Below, piece by piece: positions 56,064-64,000 of a stretch of 64,000 nt of DNA. The stretch comes from JAGDVO01 sp964590075 [NCBI: uncultured Aquificales bacterium] (lineage in GTDB: Bacteria > Thermosulfidibacterota > Thermosulfidibacteria > Thermosulfidibacterales): the NCBI GenBank assembly GCA_964590075.1, contig CAZPXS010000001.1, positions 124,001-188,000 of the forward strand, written 5' to 3'. A program made the translations under genes and the position numbers. The notes under the pieces are model-generated. The model made no database searches, had not been told where the DNA came from, and was given only the letters and a program-made list of their open reading frames with translations. Each line of letters begins with the position of its first letter. Within the stretch, counting starts at the first letter, position 1.

Positions 56064-57557
56064 ATGGAAAAGGTTTGGATTCTAGATACTACTTTGAGGG
56101 ATGGTTTACAGTCACCTGTACTTGCTTTAACTATTGATGAGCGTGTTCAGGTAGCTGAGTTACTTTGTGAACTTGCCGTCGACATTATAGATGTTGGTTA
56201 TCCAGCTACTAGTCCCGAGGAACTCTCCGCTGTAAGGGAAGTGGTAAAGGCTATAGATGGTAGGGCCAAAGTTTCCGTTCTAGCAAAACCCGAGGTAAGG
56301 GAGATTGACGTTGCCAAAGAGGTGGTTAAGGAGGCCAAGGAGAGAAGGATACATATATTTACGCCTGTATCAAAGATCCACCTTGAGGTTCTGGGTACAA
56401 AGAGTATAGATGAACTTGCGAAACTCATAGAGTATACAAAAGAAGGCGGTTTTGAGGTTGAACTTACGCTTGAGGATGCCCTGAGAGGGGATCCTGATGT
56501 AATTTCTAAGACCGTTGAGGTAGCTACCTCCTATAGGGTAGATGTGATAAATATAGCGGATACAGTGGGTATAGGTTCTCCCTACAGTGTTGGTGAGATC
56601 GTAAGGAGAGTGGTGGATCAGGTAGGTGGTAGATGTATAGTGAGCGTCCATTGTCATAACGATCTCGGTATGGCCGTTGCGAATACCATAAGTGCTATTA
56701 AGAATGGAGCAAGGCAGGCCCATGTTACTCTTTTAGGTATAGGAACAAGAGCTGGTAATGCGGCTCTTGAAGAGGTTGTTGTAGCTCTAAGTATACTTGA
56801 GGATCTTGGGGTCAAGGTGGATGTTAATCTTAGGAATCTTGCGAAGGTTGTTAGGAGCTTTTCTAAACTGACGGGATACACCATACCGCCTCATAAGCCG
56901 GTTGTTGGGGATAGTGTTTTCTACCATAAGGCTGAGTATATGAGAATAGCTGTTGTCAGGGAAAGATCTACCTATGAGATAATAGATCCCGAGATGATAG
57001 GGTTATCCCCAAGGAGGATAGTGCTATCGAGGTATTCGGGTAAACCAATTTTCAAGGAGAAACTTTTAGAGCTTGGATACAACTTAAGTGATAGGGAGAT
57101 AGATAAGGCTTATGAGAAGTTTAAGGAGCTTGCCGAGGTTAAGCATCAGATAATGGATGATGATATAGAGGCGATAGTGGAGGAGGTCCTATACGAGAGG
57201 GATGTGAGGATAAGGTTAGTTGACTATGAGATAGAGGTTAGGGGAAGTAAAAAATATCCCAGGGCTAAGGTTGTGATAGAGTTTGATGGGAAGACCTACG
57301 TTGGAGAAGGTGAGGGTGATGGTCCTATAGATGCGGCCTTTAAGGCTATAAATGAGGCCTTTGAAACAAACGTACTTCTTGTGACCTACAACATAAGGTC
57401 CGTAACGAGTGGTAAGGAATCGCTTGGCGAGGTCTTTTTAAAGATAAAGATTAAGGGGCAGGAGTTTTCAGGTAGGGCTATTGGTACGGATATCATTAGA
57501 GCGAGTATTGAAGCCTATTTGAGGGCTATAAATAAATCCATAGTGGGAGAGAAGTAA
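56064..57557 (+). CDS. leuA: 2-isopropylmalate synthase family enzyme with altered signatures
   Basis: The product has 497 residues. A DRE-TIM barrel (D-T-T-L-R-D at 8-13, metal-binding H-C-H-N-D-L-G with His196 and His198) is followed by a C-terminal regulatory domain of the LeuA type. Context with leuC and leuD strongly supports isopropylmalate synthesis. Two signature residues depart from the family pattern I know: R-D-G-L-Q-S-P where Glu or Asn usually sits (Leu15), and G-I-G-T-R-A-G-N where Glu is usual (Thr228). This could shift substrate preference, for example toward citramalate or homocitrate, but that is inference. Confidence 0.88.
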   Translation: MEKVWILDTTLRDGLQSPVLALTIDERVQVAELLCELAVDIIDVGYPATSPEELSAVREVVKAIDGRAKVSVLAKPEVREIDVAKEVVKEAKERRIHIFTPVSKIHLEVLGTKSIDELAKLIEYTKEGGFEVELTLEDALRGDPDVISKTVEVATSYRVDVINIADTVGIGSPYSVGEIVRRVVDQVGGRCIVSVHCHNDLGMAVANTISAIKNGARQAHVTLLGIGTRAGNAALEEVVVALSILEDLGVKVDVNLRNLAKVVRSFSKLTGYTIPPHKPVVGDSVFYHKAEYMRIAVVRERSTYEIIDPEMIGLSPRRIVLSRYSGKPIFKEKLLELGYNLSDREIDKAYEKFKELAEVKHQIMDDDIEAIVEEVLYERDVRIRLVDYEIEVRGSKKYPRAKVVIEFDGKTYVGEGEGDGPIDAAFKAINEAFETNVLLVTYNIRSVTSGKESLGEVFLKIKIKGQEFSGRAIGTDIIRASIEAYLRAINKSIVGEK

Positions 57558-57560
57558 GGG

Positions 57561-58823
57561 ATGGGGATGACTATAGGTGAGAAGATTTTGGCGCTTAAGG
57601 CTAACAGGGATAAGGTAAGGCCAGGGGAGATTCTCCTCTGTAATGTTGATATAGCTCTTGCTAACGATGTTACCGCTCCACTTGCCATTAAGGCCTTTGA
57701 GGCTATAGGTAAAGACTCCGTTTTTGATAGGGAGAGGGTAGTCCTTGTTATGGACCACTTTACACCAAACAAGGACATACCTTCCGCTATGCAGGTAAAG
57801 TTTGTCAGGGAGTTTGCCATTAAACATAATATAGTTAACTATTTTGAGGGGAGTGATGTTGGAATAGAGCATGCGCTTTTACCCGAGCTGGGTCTTGTTG
57901 TCCCCGGGGATCTTGTGATTGGGGCGGATTCACACACCTGTACCTATGGAGCGCTTGGAGCCTTTGCTACAGGTGTTGGCTCTACAGATCTCGGTTTTGT
58001 GATGGCAACTGGGAAGATCTGGCTTAAGGTCCCGGAGACTATAAAGTTCAACATAAGAGGTAATAGGGGAAAGTATGTTACAGGTAAGGACATAATACTA
58101 AAGATAATAGGTATGATAGGGGTTGATGGGGCAAGGTATAAGGCTATGGAGTTTTCAGGGGAAGTCATAAGATCGCTACCTATGGATGAGAGGTTCACAA
58201 TAGCAAACATGGCCATTGAAGCTGGTGGTAAGGCTGGTTTGATAGAGCCAGATGAGATTACTAAGGCCTATGTTGAGGGAAGGGCAAAGAGAGAACCTAT
58301 TTATTTGTATTCCGACGAGGATGCGGTTTACGAAAAGGTCTTTGAAGTTGACATAACAGGTATGGAACCGCTTGTAGCTTTTCCCCATCTCCCTGAGAAT
58401 GTTAGACCTGTAAGCGAGGCTAGGCACATAAGGATCGATCAGGTTGTTATAGGTTCGTGTACCAACGGTAGGATAACTGATCTTAGGCAAGCAGCAGAGG
58501 TCCTAAAGGGTAGGAAGGTTGCGAAACATGTGAGATTGATAATAATACCTGCAACTCCTAATGTATATAAACAGGCCTTGAAAGAAGGCCTTATAGAGAT
58601 ATTCCTCGATGCTGGTGCTATAATATCTCCACCTACCTGTGGCCCCTGTCTCGGAGGGCATATGGGGATACTGGCCGAAGGTGAGAGGGCTGTAGCCACT
58701 ACCAATAGAAACTTTGTAGGTAGAATGGGTCATCCGAAGAGTGAGGTATATCTTGCGAACCCCTACGTTGCCGCTGCAAGTAGTATAGCGGGTAGGATAG
58801 CACATCCGGATGAGGTTATGTAG
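57561..58823 (+). CDS. leuC: 3-isopropylmalate dehydratase large subunit
   Basis: The product has 420 residues starting M-G-M-T-I-G-E-K, the usual start of the archaeal/thermophile-type LeuC. The [4Fe-4S] ligands are Cys300 (G-S-C-T-N-G), Cys360 and Cys363 (C-G-P-C). [10 protein letters not shown] is also present. With LeuD it isomerises 2- to 3-isopropylmalate. It is shorter than the proteobacterial type (about 466). Confidence 0.95.
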   Translation: MGMTIGEKILALKANRDKVRPGEILLCNVDIALANDVTAPLAIKAFEAIGKDSVFDRERVVLVMDHFTPNKDIPSAMQVKFVREFAIKHNIVNYFEGSDVGIEHALLPELGLVVPGDLVIGADSHTCTYGALGAFATGVGSTDLGFVMATGKIWLKVPETIKFNIRGNRGKYVTGKDIILKIIGMIGVDGARYKAMEFSGEVIRSLPMDERFTIANMAIEAGGKAGLIEPDEITKAYVEGRAKREPIYLYSDEDAVYEKVFEVDITGMEPLVAFPHLPENVRPVSEARHIRIDQVVIGSCTNGRITDLRQAAEVLKGRKVAKHVRLIIIPATPNVYKQALKEGLIEIFLDAGAIISPPTCGPCLGGHMGILAEGERAVATTNRNFVGRMGHPKSEVYLANPYVAAASSIAGRIAHPDEVM

Positions 58824-58833
58824 GAGGATATGG

Positions 58834-59325
58834 ATGAAGATAAGGGGTAGGGTATGGAAGTTTGGTGATCATATAGATACGGATGCCATAATCCCAGCAA
58901 GGTATCTCAATACATCCGATCCTATGGAACTTGCCAAGCACTGTATGGAGGATGCGGATCCGGAGTTTCCGAGGAAGGTTAAGGAGGGTGATATAATAGT
59001 TGCTGGGGAGAATTTTGGTTGTGGTAGCTCGAGAGAACATGCCCCGATAGCTATAAAGTATGCTGGAGTCCCTGTTGTTGTGGCAAAGAGTTTTGCGAGG
59101 ATATTCTACAGGAATGCCTTTAACATTGGTTTACCGGTAGTTGAGGCTCCCGATGCGGTTGATCGTATAGATGAGGGCGATGAGATAGAGGTGGATCTTG
59201 TGGCAGGTAGGATCGTAAATATCACTAAGAATGAAGAGTATAGCTTTATCCCCATTCCCGAATTTATGATGGAGATAATAAGCGCAGGGGGCTTGATAGA
59301 GTTTGCGAAAAAGAAAAACTTTTAG
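58834..59325 (+). CDS. leuD: 3-isopropylmalate dehydratase small subunit
   Basis: The product has 163 residues from ATG 58834, 6 bases behind TAGGAGG; an earlier ATG at 58810 overlaps leuC and is not needed. [17 protein letters not shown] contains the specificity loop Y-L-N-T (Y-L-R-T in many isopropylmalate enzymes), and F-G-C-G-S-S-R-E-H follows. It matches the single-domain small subunit that pairs with the short LeuC. Confidence 0.95.
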   Translation: MKIRGRVWKFGDHIDTDAIIPARYLNTSDPMELAKHCMEDADPEFPRKVKEGDIIVAGENFGCGSSREHAPIAIKYAGVPVVVAKSFARIFYRNAFNIGLPVVEAPDAVDRIDEGDEIEVDLVAGRIVNITKNEEYSFIPIPEFMMEIISAGGLIEFAKKKNF

Positions 59326-59358
59326 CGGATATTGTTTGTAGCTCCTATTTTTTCTAGG

Positions 59359-59386
59359 TTGAAAGTGGAAGGAGATGGTTTATCTT
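59359..59386 (+). promoter_or_regulatory. Weak candidate promoter of the peroxiredoxin gene
   Basis: TTGAAA (59359-59364) and TATCTT (59381-59386) with a 16-base spacer lie in the 104-base gap behind leuD. No hairpin terminator is seen in that gap. Confidence 0.3.
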
Positions 59387-59429
59387 TAAATAATAGTGTC
59401 TATAAAATTGCGATCCAGGGAGGTGGATT

Positions 59430-60068
59430 ATGATACTTGGCAAGATGGCTCCAGATTTCGAACTCGAAGGTTACGATCCTAATACTAAGGATTTTGTGAA
59501 GGTAAAGATCTCGGATTTTAGAGGTAAGTTTTTGATAATACTATTTTATCCTGGAGATTTCACCTTTGTATGTCCCACGGAGCTTGCTGCTATCGCGACT
59601 GTTTATGGTAAGTTGAGGGAGCTTGGTGCCGATGTGGTTGCTGTATCTACCGATAGTAAGTTCGTTCATAAAGCCTTCTGTGAGCATGAGCCTCTGATGA
59701 GGGACGTTAACTTCTTACTTTTATCCGATCCTACCGGTAACATGTGTAGAGCCTATGATATGTACGTTGAGGAACAGGGGTACGCAAGAAGGGGTATCTA
59801 TATCGTTAATCCGGATGGTGTGGTTGTTGATGTGGAGGCTTCCGAGGCTCCCGTTGGTAAGGGTACGGAGGAGATTCTTAGAAAGATAATGGCTTGGAAG
59901 TACGTCTATGAGCATCCCGATGAGTTATGTCCTGCCGATTGGGAACCTGGTAAGAAAACCATCAAACCAACACCCGAAGTTGTTGGACATGTTGGTGAGT
60001 ATCTGCCACTTAAGGAACTTATAAGCGAATACTATCAGGAAGATGAAAAGGGATACATGGTTGAGTGA
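59430..60068 (+). CDS. 2-Cys peroxiredoxin, AhpC/Prx1 type
   Basis: The product has 212 residues. The peroxidatic Cys48 is in F-T-F-V-C-P-T-E and the resolving cysteine is Cys167 in E-L-C-P-A-D-W. It detoxifies peroxides and suggests at least occasional exposure to oxygen. The ribosome-binding sequence is GGGAGGTGG. It overlaps the next reading frame by 26 bases. Confidence 0.94.
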   Translation: MILGKMAPDFELEGYDPNTKDFVKVKISDFRGKFLIILFYPGDFTFVCPTELAAIATVYGKLRELGADVVAVSTDSKFVHKAFCEHEPLMRDVNFLLLSDPTGNMCRAYDMYVEEQGYARRGIYIVNPDGVVVDVEASEAPVGKGTEEILRKIMAWKYVYEHPDELCPADWEPGKKTIKPTPEVVGHVGEYLPLKELISEYYQEDEKGYMVE

Positions 60069-60411
60069 ATTTTTTGAAGAGATTCTATCCTTCATCGAGA
60101 GGGATGATATAGAGGTAAACTATAGGGAGGAGGAGACTTTCTTTACCAAGAAATCCCTGATGCCGAGTGGGGTTTGTAGGATAAAGGAAGTCTCCTCTCC
60201 CTGTGGGAAAAAGTTAGTTATAGTCGAGGAAGAGATATATCCAGACGATACAACTATCGCCTTTCATCAGATACTTTACGAGTTATCCAATAACTGGTTG
60301 GAACCAAAGAGGCTTACCGCTTTTATGTATACCGCGGAAGATGGTAGACCGGTATTTTCCGATGAGGATCTTTACAGAAGATTAAGGGAGCTTTGGGGAC
60401 TGGTACTTTAG
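60043..60411 (+). CDS. Small protein of unknown function
   Basis: The product has 122 residues if ATG 60043 is used; TTG 60061 would remove six residues and reduce the overlap with the peroxiredoxin gene. I do not recognise the family. It is soluble, acidic and has two cysteines (Cys47, Cys54), with strands around K-L-V-I-V-E-E-E-I and a C-terminal helix L-Y-R-R-L-R-E-L-W. It lies between a peroxiredoxin and a radical SAM enzyme and overlaps both, so the three may be coexpressed. Confidence 0.65.
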   Translation: MKRDTWLSEFFEEILSFIERDDIEVNYREEETFFTKKSLMPSGVCRIKEVSSPCGKKLVIVEEEIYPDDTTIAFHQILYELSNNWLEPKRLTAFMYTAEDGRPVFSDEDLYRRLRELWGLVL

Positions 60412-61712
60412 TTAACCCTGATATATTACTAGTCAACCCTTGGGTATACGATTTTGCCTGTTACGATTTTTGGTTAAAACCATTGGGTCTTCTTAAGATA
60501 GGTGGTCTATTAAGGAAAAGGGGTTACAGGGTAAAGCTCTATGATTTCTTAAGTCCCTACCATCCAGCTATCGCAGGTAGAGTAAAGAGGCAGAAATATG
60601 GCACAGGACACTTCTTTAAAGTAGCCATCCCCAAGGACTATAGACTCCTTGACGTTCCAAGGAAATACTATAGATACGGTTTACCCTATGAGGTTGTGTA
60701 TTCCGACTTGAGAAGAATAGGTAGGCCATCTTTGATTCTGGTGGCGAGTGGGATGACCTATTGGGTTCCCGGTTTGATTGCTACCGTTAATCTCTTGAGG
60801 GAAATATTCCGCGACGTTCCAATCATAATAGGTGGTATATACGCCACGCTATGCTATGAACATGCGAAAAGCATATTCAAAGAGGAGTTTATATTTAACG
60901 GTAATATTGATGAACTTTTCGATATAATCTCCTCAATAGTGAAACCTAGCGGGGAACCATCGGATATATCCTATCCGATCTTTGATGAGTACGGGAGAAT
61001 AGACTACGTTGTTATCTCGACTAGTAGAGGTTGTCCCTATAGTTGTTCCTACTGTGCAAGTAGAGTTTTGAATTCCGATTTTGAGGAGAGGGATTACAGG
61101 GAAGTTTTTGAGGAGATAGTTTTCTGGTATGAGAGATACGGTGTTATTGATTTTGCCTTTTACGATGATGCTCTTTTGTTTAACTTCGAGAGGAGATTGG
61201 GTCCTCTTTTGGAGTTAATTTTGAAAAGCCGAGTAAGGGTTAGATTCCATACACCTAACGGGATCCATACGAGGTATATCGATAGGGATGTGGCGAGGCT
61301 ACTAAGACTTTCGGGATTTAGAACGCTCAGACTTGGAGTTGAGAGACTCTCATCCCGTTTTGATAGTAAGACCAGTAGAGAGGAGATAGAGAGAGCTATA
61401 GGATACCTAAGGGAGGTTGGTTTTACCAAAGAGGAGATAGGGGCGTATATGATATTCGGATTCCCCGATGATGATTTGGATCTCCTAATTAAGGATATAA
61501 CTACCCTTGATAGCATGGGAGTAAGTGTTTATCTTGCGGAGTTTTCACCTGTACCTAAAACGGCTCTTTTTGATCGTGTAAAAGAGACTTCGAGATACGA
61601 TCTTGATGAACCGATATTTCATAACAACAGTATATTTCCAGCTCTTAAAAAACCCGATTGGGAAAGGATTCAGTATATAAAAAATATGGTGAGATCCTTG
61701 AGAAAAAATTAG
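60393..61712 (+). CDS. B12-binding-type radical SAM protein
   Basis: The product has 439 residues with a TTG start overlapping the previous gene by 19 bases; the exact start is uncertain. Residues 10-180 look like the cobalamin-binding-like Rossmann domain of this family (I-L-L-V-N-P-W, K-P-L-G-L-L-K-I-G-G-L-L-R-K-R-G-Y). The radical SAM cluster motif is Cys214, Cys218, Cys221 in G-C-P-Y-S-C-S-Y-C. Such proteins do methylations, methylthiolations or ring contractions; the substrate is unknown. The 3' end overlaps rsmB by 4 bases on the other strand. Confidence 0.85.
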   Translation: MGTGTLVNPDILLVNPWVYDFACYDFWLKPLGLLKIGGLLRKRGYRVKLYDFLSPYHPAIAGRVKRQKYGTGHFFKVAIPKDYRLLDVPRKYYRYGLPYEVVYSDLRRIGRPSLILVASGMTYWVPGLIATVNLLREIFRDVPIIIGGIYATLCYEHAKSIFKEEFIFNGNIDELFDIISSIVKPSGEPSDISYPIFDEYGRIDYVVISTSRGCPYSCSYCASRVLNSDFEERDYREVFEEIVFWYERYGVIDFAFYDDALLFNFERRLGPLLELILKSRVRVRFHTPNGIHTRYIDRDVARLLRLSGFRTLRLGVERLSSRFDSKTSREEIERAIGYLREVGFTKEEIGAYMIFGFPDDDLDLLIKDITTLDSMGVSVYLAEFSPVPKTALFDRVKETSRYDLDEPIFHNNSIFPALKKPDWERIQYIKNMVRSLRKN

Positions 61713-63022
61713 GATCTTCTCCTTAAGATGGCGTGATAAAAGCCTGTACTTGCCCTAAATGGTATATTCCTCTCTTCCTTTACAAGCTCGAAGTTACAGT
61801 TAAATGATAGAAACCATCCTATGTTTTCTTCGTTCTCCTCCTTCCACAGTGAACAGGTGGAATAAAGTATATAACCACCTCTTTTTACTAATCTCTTAGC
61901 CTCATTTAGTATCTTTCTCTGTACGTCCACGCATTCGAGATAATGATTCTCCTCCGTTAGCCATCTCCTCTCCGGATGTTTCCCCCATGTACCCGATCCA
62001 CTACAGGGTACATCGAGGATTATAAGATCAAACTCCCTGGATATTGGTATGTTACTTGCATCACCTAGTATCAAAAAGGGTAGCCCAATCTCTAGTCTCT
62101 CAAAATCTCTTACAAGCCTTTTTAGTCTTTCCATCGATATATCCATAGCGTAAACCTTGACATCGGCCCTTTCCTGGATGAGGTAGGAGAGTTTTCTACC
62201 AGGAGCGCTACAGCAGTCGAGAACGGTTCCCCCTTCCGGTATAAGTTCTATCACATCTCTTATACCCTTTGCGGTTACGTAATCCTGAACGGTGAATAGA
62301 CCCAGCTTATATTCTTCTATCTTCATTACAGGATAGTTTTTTTCCAGTTTTATAAACGGCATGTCCTCTATAATCTCCAACTGGTAGTTGTACTTCTCTT
62401 TTAGTTTCTGGGCTAACTCTCCCACACTCACCTTTCTCGTGTTAACCCTTATACTCATATAGGGTGTCTTATTCATCTCCTCCATTATAAAGAGTGTCCT
62501 TTCCTCACCGAAGGATTCGACCATCTTTCTTGTTATCCACTTGGGGAAAAAGTAGTACCAGAAGCATACATCCTCTATATTAGCTTCCACCTTGGGTTTA
62601 TACTTAGCTACTTTTCTCAGAACATAGGCTAATCTCTTTACAAGACCTATACCTCCTTTTTTCTCCAAGAAAGGGGTCATTACAGGGATTAGCCCGTTTA
62701 TATCCTTTCTATCGAAGTATACTAGATAGGTCCCGACCCTTAGCGCGTTTCTCAGAAGGGGACTAGACTTTTTTAACTCCTCCTCTTGAGCTTCTTCTAT
62801 TATCCTATCTATCACTCCAAGGCGCCTACCGACCTCGTTGGTTATTACAGTTGCGATTTCCTTCGATTTTTGGTCTATCCTTTGGCCGTCAAATACCTGT
62901 TCTCTTGCTAAAATAAGATCCTTATTTCTCTCGAGTATCTCAAGTATTTTAACCGCTAATTCTAAACCCTTGGAGAAGATCTTAAAACCCTGCTTGTCTC
63001 GTGAATGTATTCCACCAGCCAT
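61709..63022 (-). CDS. rsmB: 16S rRNA (cytosine-C5) methyltransferase, RsmB-like with NusB domain
   Basis: The product has 437 residues if the ATG at 63022 is right; it overlaps hemE by 61 bases and the true start may be further in. Residues about 20-150 form a NusB-like RNA-binding domain. The methylase has L-D-C-C-S-A-P-G-R-K, L-D-V-P-C-S-G-S-G-T and Y-S-T-C-S, which contain the two cysteines of RNA m5C methyltransferases. The target is probably C967 of 16S rRNA by family. Confidence 0.88.
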   Translation of the reverse strand: MAGGIHSRDKQGFKIFSKGLELAVKILEILERNKDLILAREQVFDGQRIDQKSKEIATVITNEVGRRLGVIDRIIEEAQEEELKKSSPLLRNALRVGTYLVYFDRKDINGLIPVMTPFLEKKGGIGLVKRLAYVLRKVAKYKPKVEANIEDVCFWYYFFPKWITRKMVESFGEERTLFIMEEMNKTPYMSIRVNTRKVSVGELAQKLKEKYNYQLEIIEDMPFIKLEKNYPVMKIEEYKLGLFTVQDYVTAKGIRDVIELIPEGGTVLDCCSAPGRKLSYLIQERADVKVYAMDISMERLKRLVRDFERLEIGLPFLILGDASNIPISREFDLIILDVPCSGSGTWGKHPERRWLTEENHYLECVDVQRKILNEAKRLVKRGGYILYSTCSLWKEENEENIGWFLSFNCNFELVKEERNIPFRASTGFYHAILRRRS

Positions 63023-64000
63023 TTTACAATGCTGGGATCCGTTTTTGGTAGGATGCCGTGTCCAAGGTTAAATATATGTGCCCTTGCTTTTAATCCTGCA
63101 AGTATTATTTCATCAACCCTTCCTTTCAGTCTATCCCTATCCATGAATAGTGCATTTGGATCGAGATTACCCTGGATAACCCTATTACTACCTATCTCCC
63201 CTATAGCCTTATCGAGGGATATCCTCCAGTCTACCGATACACAGTCTGCCCCCAGTTTACCTATTGTATCTAACATTCCACCTGTACCTGTTGAAAAGTA
63301 AATCACCGGTTTACCGAGTTTCTTCAATTCCTCAACGAGTCTCCTATTTACCTCAAATACGAATTCTCTGTAATCCGATGGAGATAGGACTCCCACCCAG
63401 GAATCGAATATCTGGAAAGCATCAGCTCCGCTTTCCAACTGGAACTTCCCAAATTCTATAAGTAGAGAGGTTAAAATCTCGCTTACCCTCCTAAATACAT
63501 CCTCCCTACTGTACATAAACTCCTTGGTTTTATTGAAGTTTTTTGTAGATCCCCCCTCCACTATATAGCTTAGAATGGTAAAGGGAGCACCACAGAATCC
63601 TATTATAGGTACATCTTTATATTTCTCCTTGAACCCCTTTATAATCTCTCCAATGTAATTTAACTCTTTTCTCACATCGTAGGGTTCAATTAGCGCATCG
63701 AGTTTACCAAGATCCCCCTCTAACTCAATGATAGGCCCTTTTTCCTCAACTATATCTACCCTAATTTTTTTAATGGGAATTAGGGGAACGAGTAGATCCG
63801 AAAAGAGTATGGCAGCATCTACCTTTAACTCTCTTATCGGTAGGTATGTAACCTCTATCGCCCTTTCCACATCTCTACAGAAGTCGAAGAAACTCCTATA
63901 GTTTTTTCTTATTTCCCTATACTCTGGAAGGAACCTACCTGCCTGTCTCATAAACCAACAGGGAGTATATGGAGTTTCTTCACCCTTTAGAGCTTTGAGA
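62962..64000 (-). CDS. hemE: Uroporphyrinogen decarboxylase (5' end beyond the window)
   Basis: The frame continues upstream of the internal ATG at 63951 to the window edge, adding sixteen codons that read into T-P-C-W-F-M-R-Q-A-G-R, the universal HemE N-terminal motif, so the true start lies outside. L-F-S-D-L-L-V-P, F-C-G-A-P-F-T-I and F-D-S-W-V-G are also typical. The enzyme decarboxylates uroporphyrinogen III to coproporphyrinogen III, needed for the many hemes of the cytochrome encoded at 2027-3184. Confidence 0.95.
   Translation of the reverse strand, partial: LKALKGEETPYTPCWFMRQAGRFLPEYREIRKNYRSFFDFCRDVERAIEVTYLPIRELKVDAAILFSDLLVPLIPIKKIRVDIVEEKGPIIELEGDLGKLDALIEPYDVRKELNYIGEIIKGFKEKYKDVPIIGFCGAPFTILSYIVEGGSTKNFNKTKEFMYSREDVFRRVSEILTSLLIEFGKFQLESGADAFQIFDSWVGVLSPSDYREFVFEVNRRLVEELKKLGKPVIYFSTGTGGMLDTIGKLGADCVSVDWRISLDKAIGEIGSNRVIQGNLDPNALFMDRDRLKGRVDEIILAGLKARAHIFNLGHGILPKTDPSIVKWLVEYIHETSRVLRSSPRV

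Overview
The window reads as chromosome from a thermophilic, diderm, respiring bacterium. Base composition is moderate, arginine is written almost only with AGG/AGA and isoleucine often with ATA. There is a branched-polyamine synthase (BpsA), an outer-membrane beta-barrel paired with a decaheme cytochrome, lipoproteins and FabK instead of FabI. Gene packing is very tight, with many 1-35 base overlaps and TTG/GTG starts. A deep-branching anaerobic or microaerophilic thermophile fits, but I do not name a genus. I see no insertion sequence, prophage or CRISPR array; nearly everything is core metabolism plus one chemosensory cluster.

Layout. 1-1912: end of a peptide-type ABC permease, a TPR lipoprotein and a PflA-like radical SAM protein. 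1924-5650: promoter, decaheme lipoprotein cytochrome, MtrB/PioB-type barrel and an intrinsic terminator. 5691-18382 (+): zinc-binding protein, dnaX, ybaB, a thiolase-OB fusion, a phosphoesterase, yceD, rpmF, plsX, fabH, fabK, fabD, fabG, acpP, fabF and an RNase III without its dsRNA-binding domain. 18316-23867 (-): operon asd, guaB, a split COG2187-like kinase pair, usp, bpsA. 23953-27186 (+): deacetylase-family protein, purH, an exported orphan. 27183-30857 (-): Lon-family protease, cmk, a TPR protein. 30947-45110 (+): phosphohexomutase, a TrmN6-like methylase, recJ, birA, then a chemosensory block (heme-binding receptor, cheY, cheA, cheW, a CheV-CheZ-like fusion, a Cache receptor, a GAF soluble receptor). 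45175-48186 (-): leuB, cdsA, dxr. 48301-54798 (+): two tRNA-Ser genes, a trp leader peptide with an attenuator, then trpEGDCFBA. 54855-61712 (+): aminotransferase, leuA, leuC, leuD, a peroxiredoxin, an orphan, a radical SAM protein. 61709-64000 (-): hemE (5' end outside the window) and rsmB.

How the genes work together. The fab block supplies type II fatty acid synthesis and PlsX feeds phospholipid synthesis, with CdsA elsewhere. leuA, leuC and leuD sit with a class I aminotransferase, while leuB lies on the other strand beyond the trp operon. The trp operon is complete and is preceded by a classic ribosome-stalling leader with three tandem Trp codons, followed unusually by a second strong terminator hairpin. 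The chemosensory block has receptors, CheA, CheW, CheY and a probable phosphatase in one cluster, but no CheR or CheB is present in the window. The receptor with a CxxCH motif and the multiheme conduit both point to a cell that respires with, and senses, redox-active acceptors.

Best leads: the tandem trp attenuator, the CheW-REC-CheZ-like fusion, the RNase III catalytic-domain-only gene overlapped by bpsA, the thiolase with Ser at the nucleophile position fused to an OB domain, and the LeuA with altered signature motifs. All functional calls are from sequence reading alone; no database search was run.
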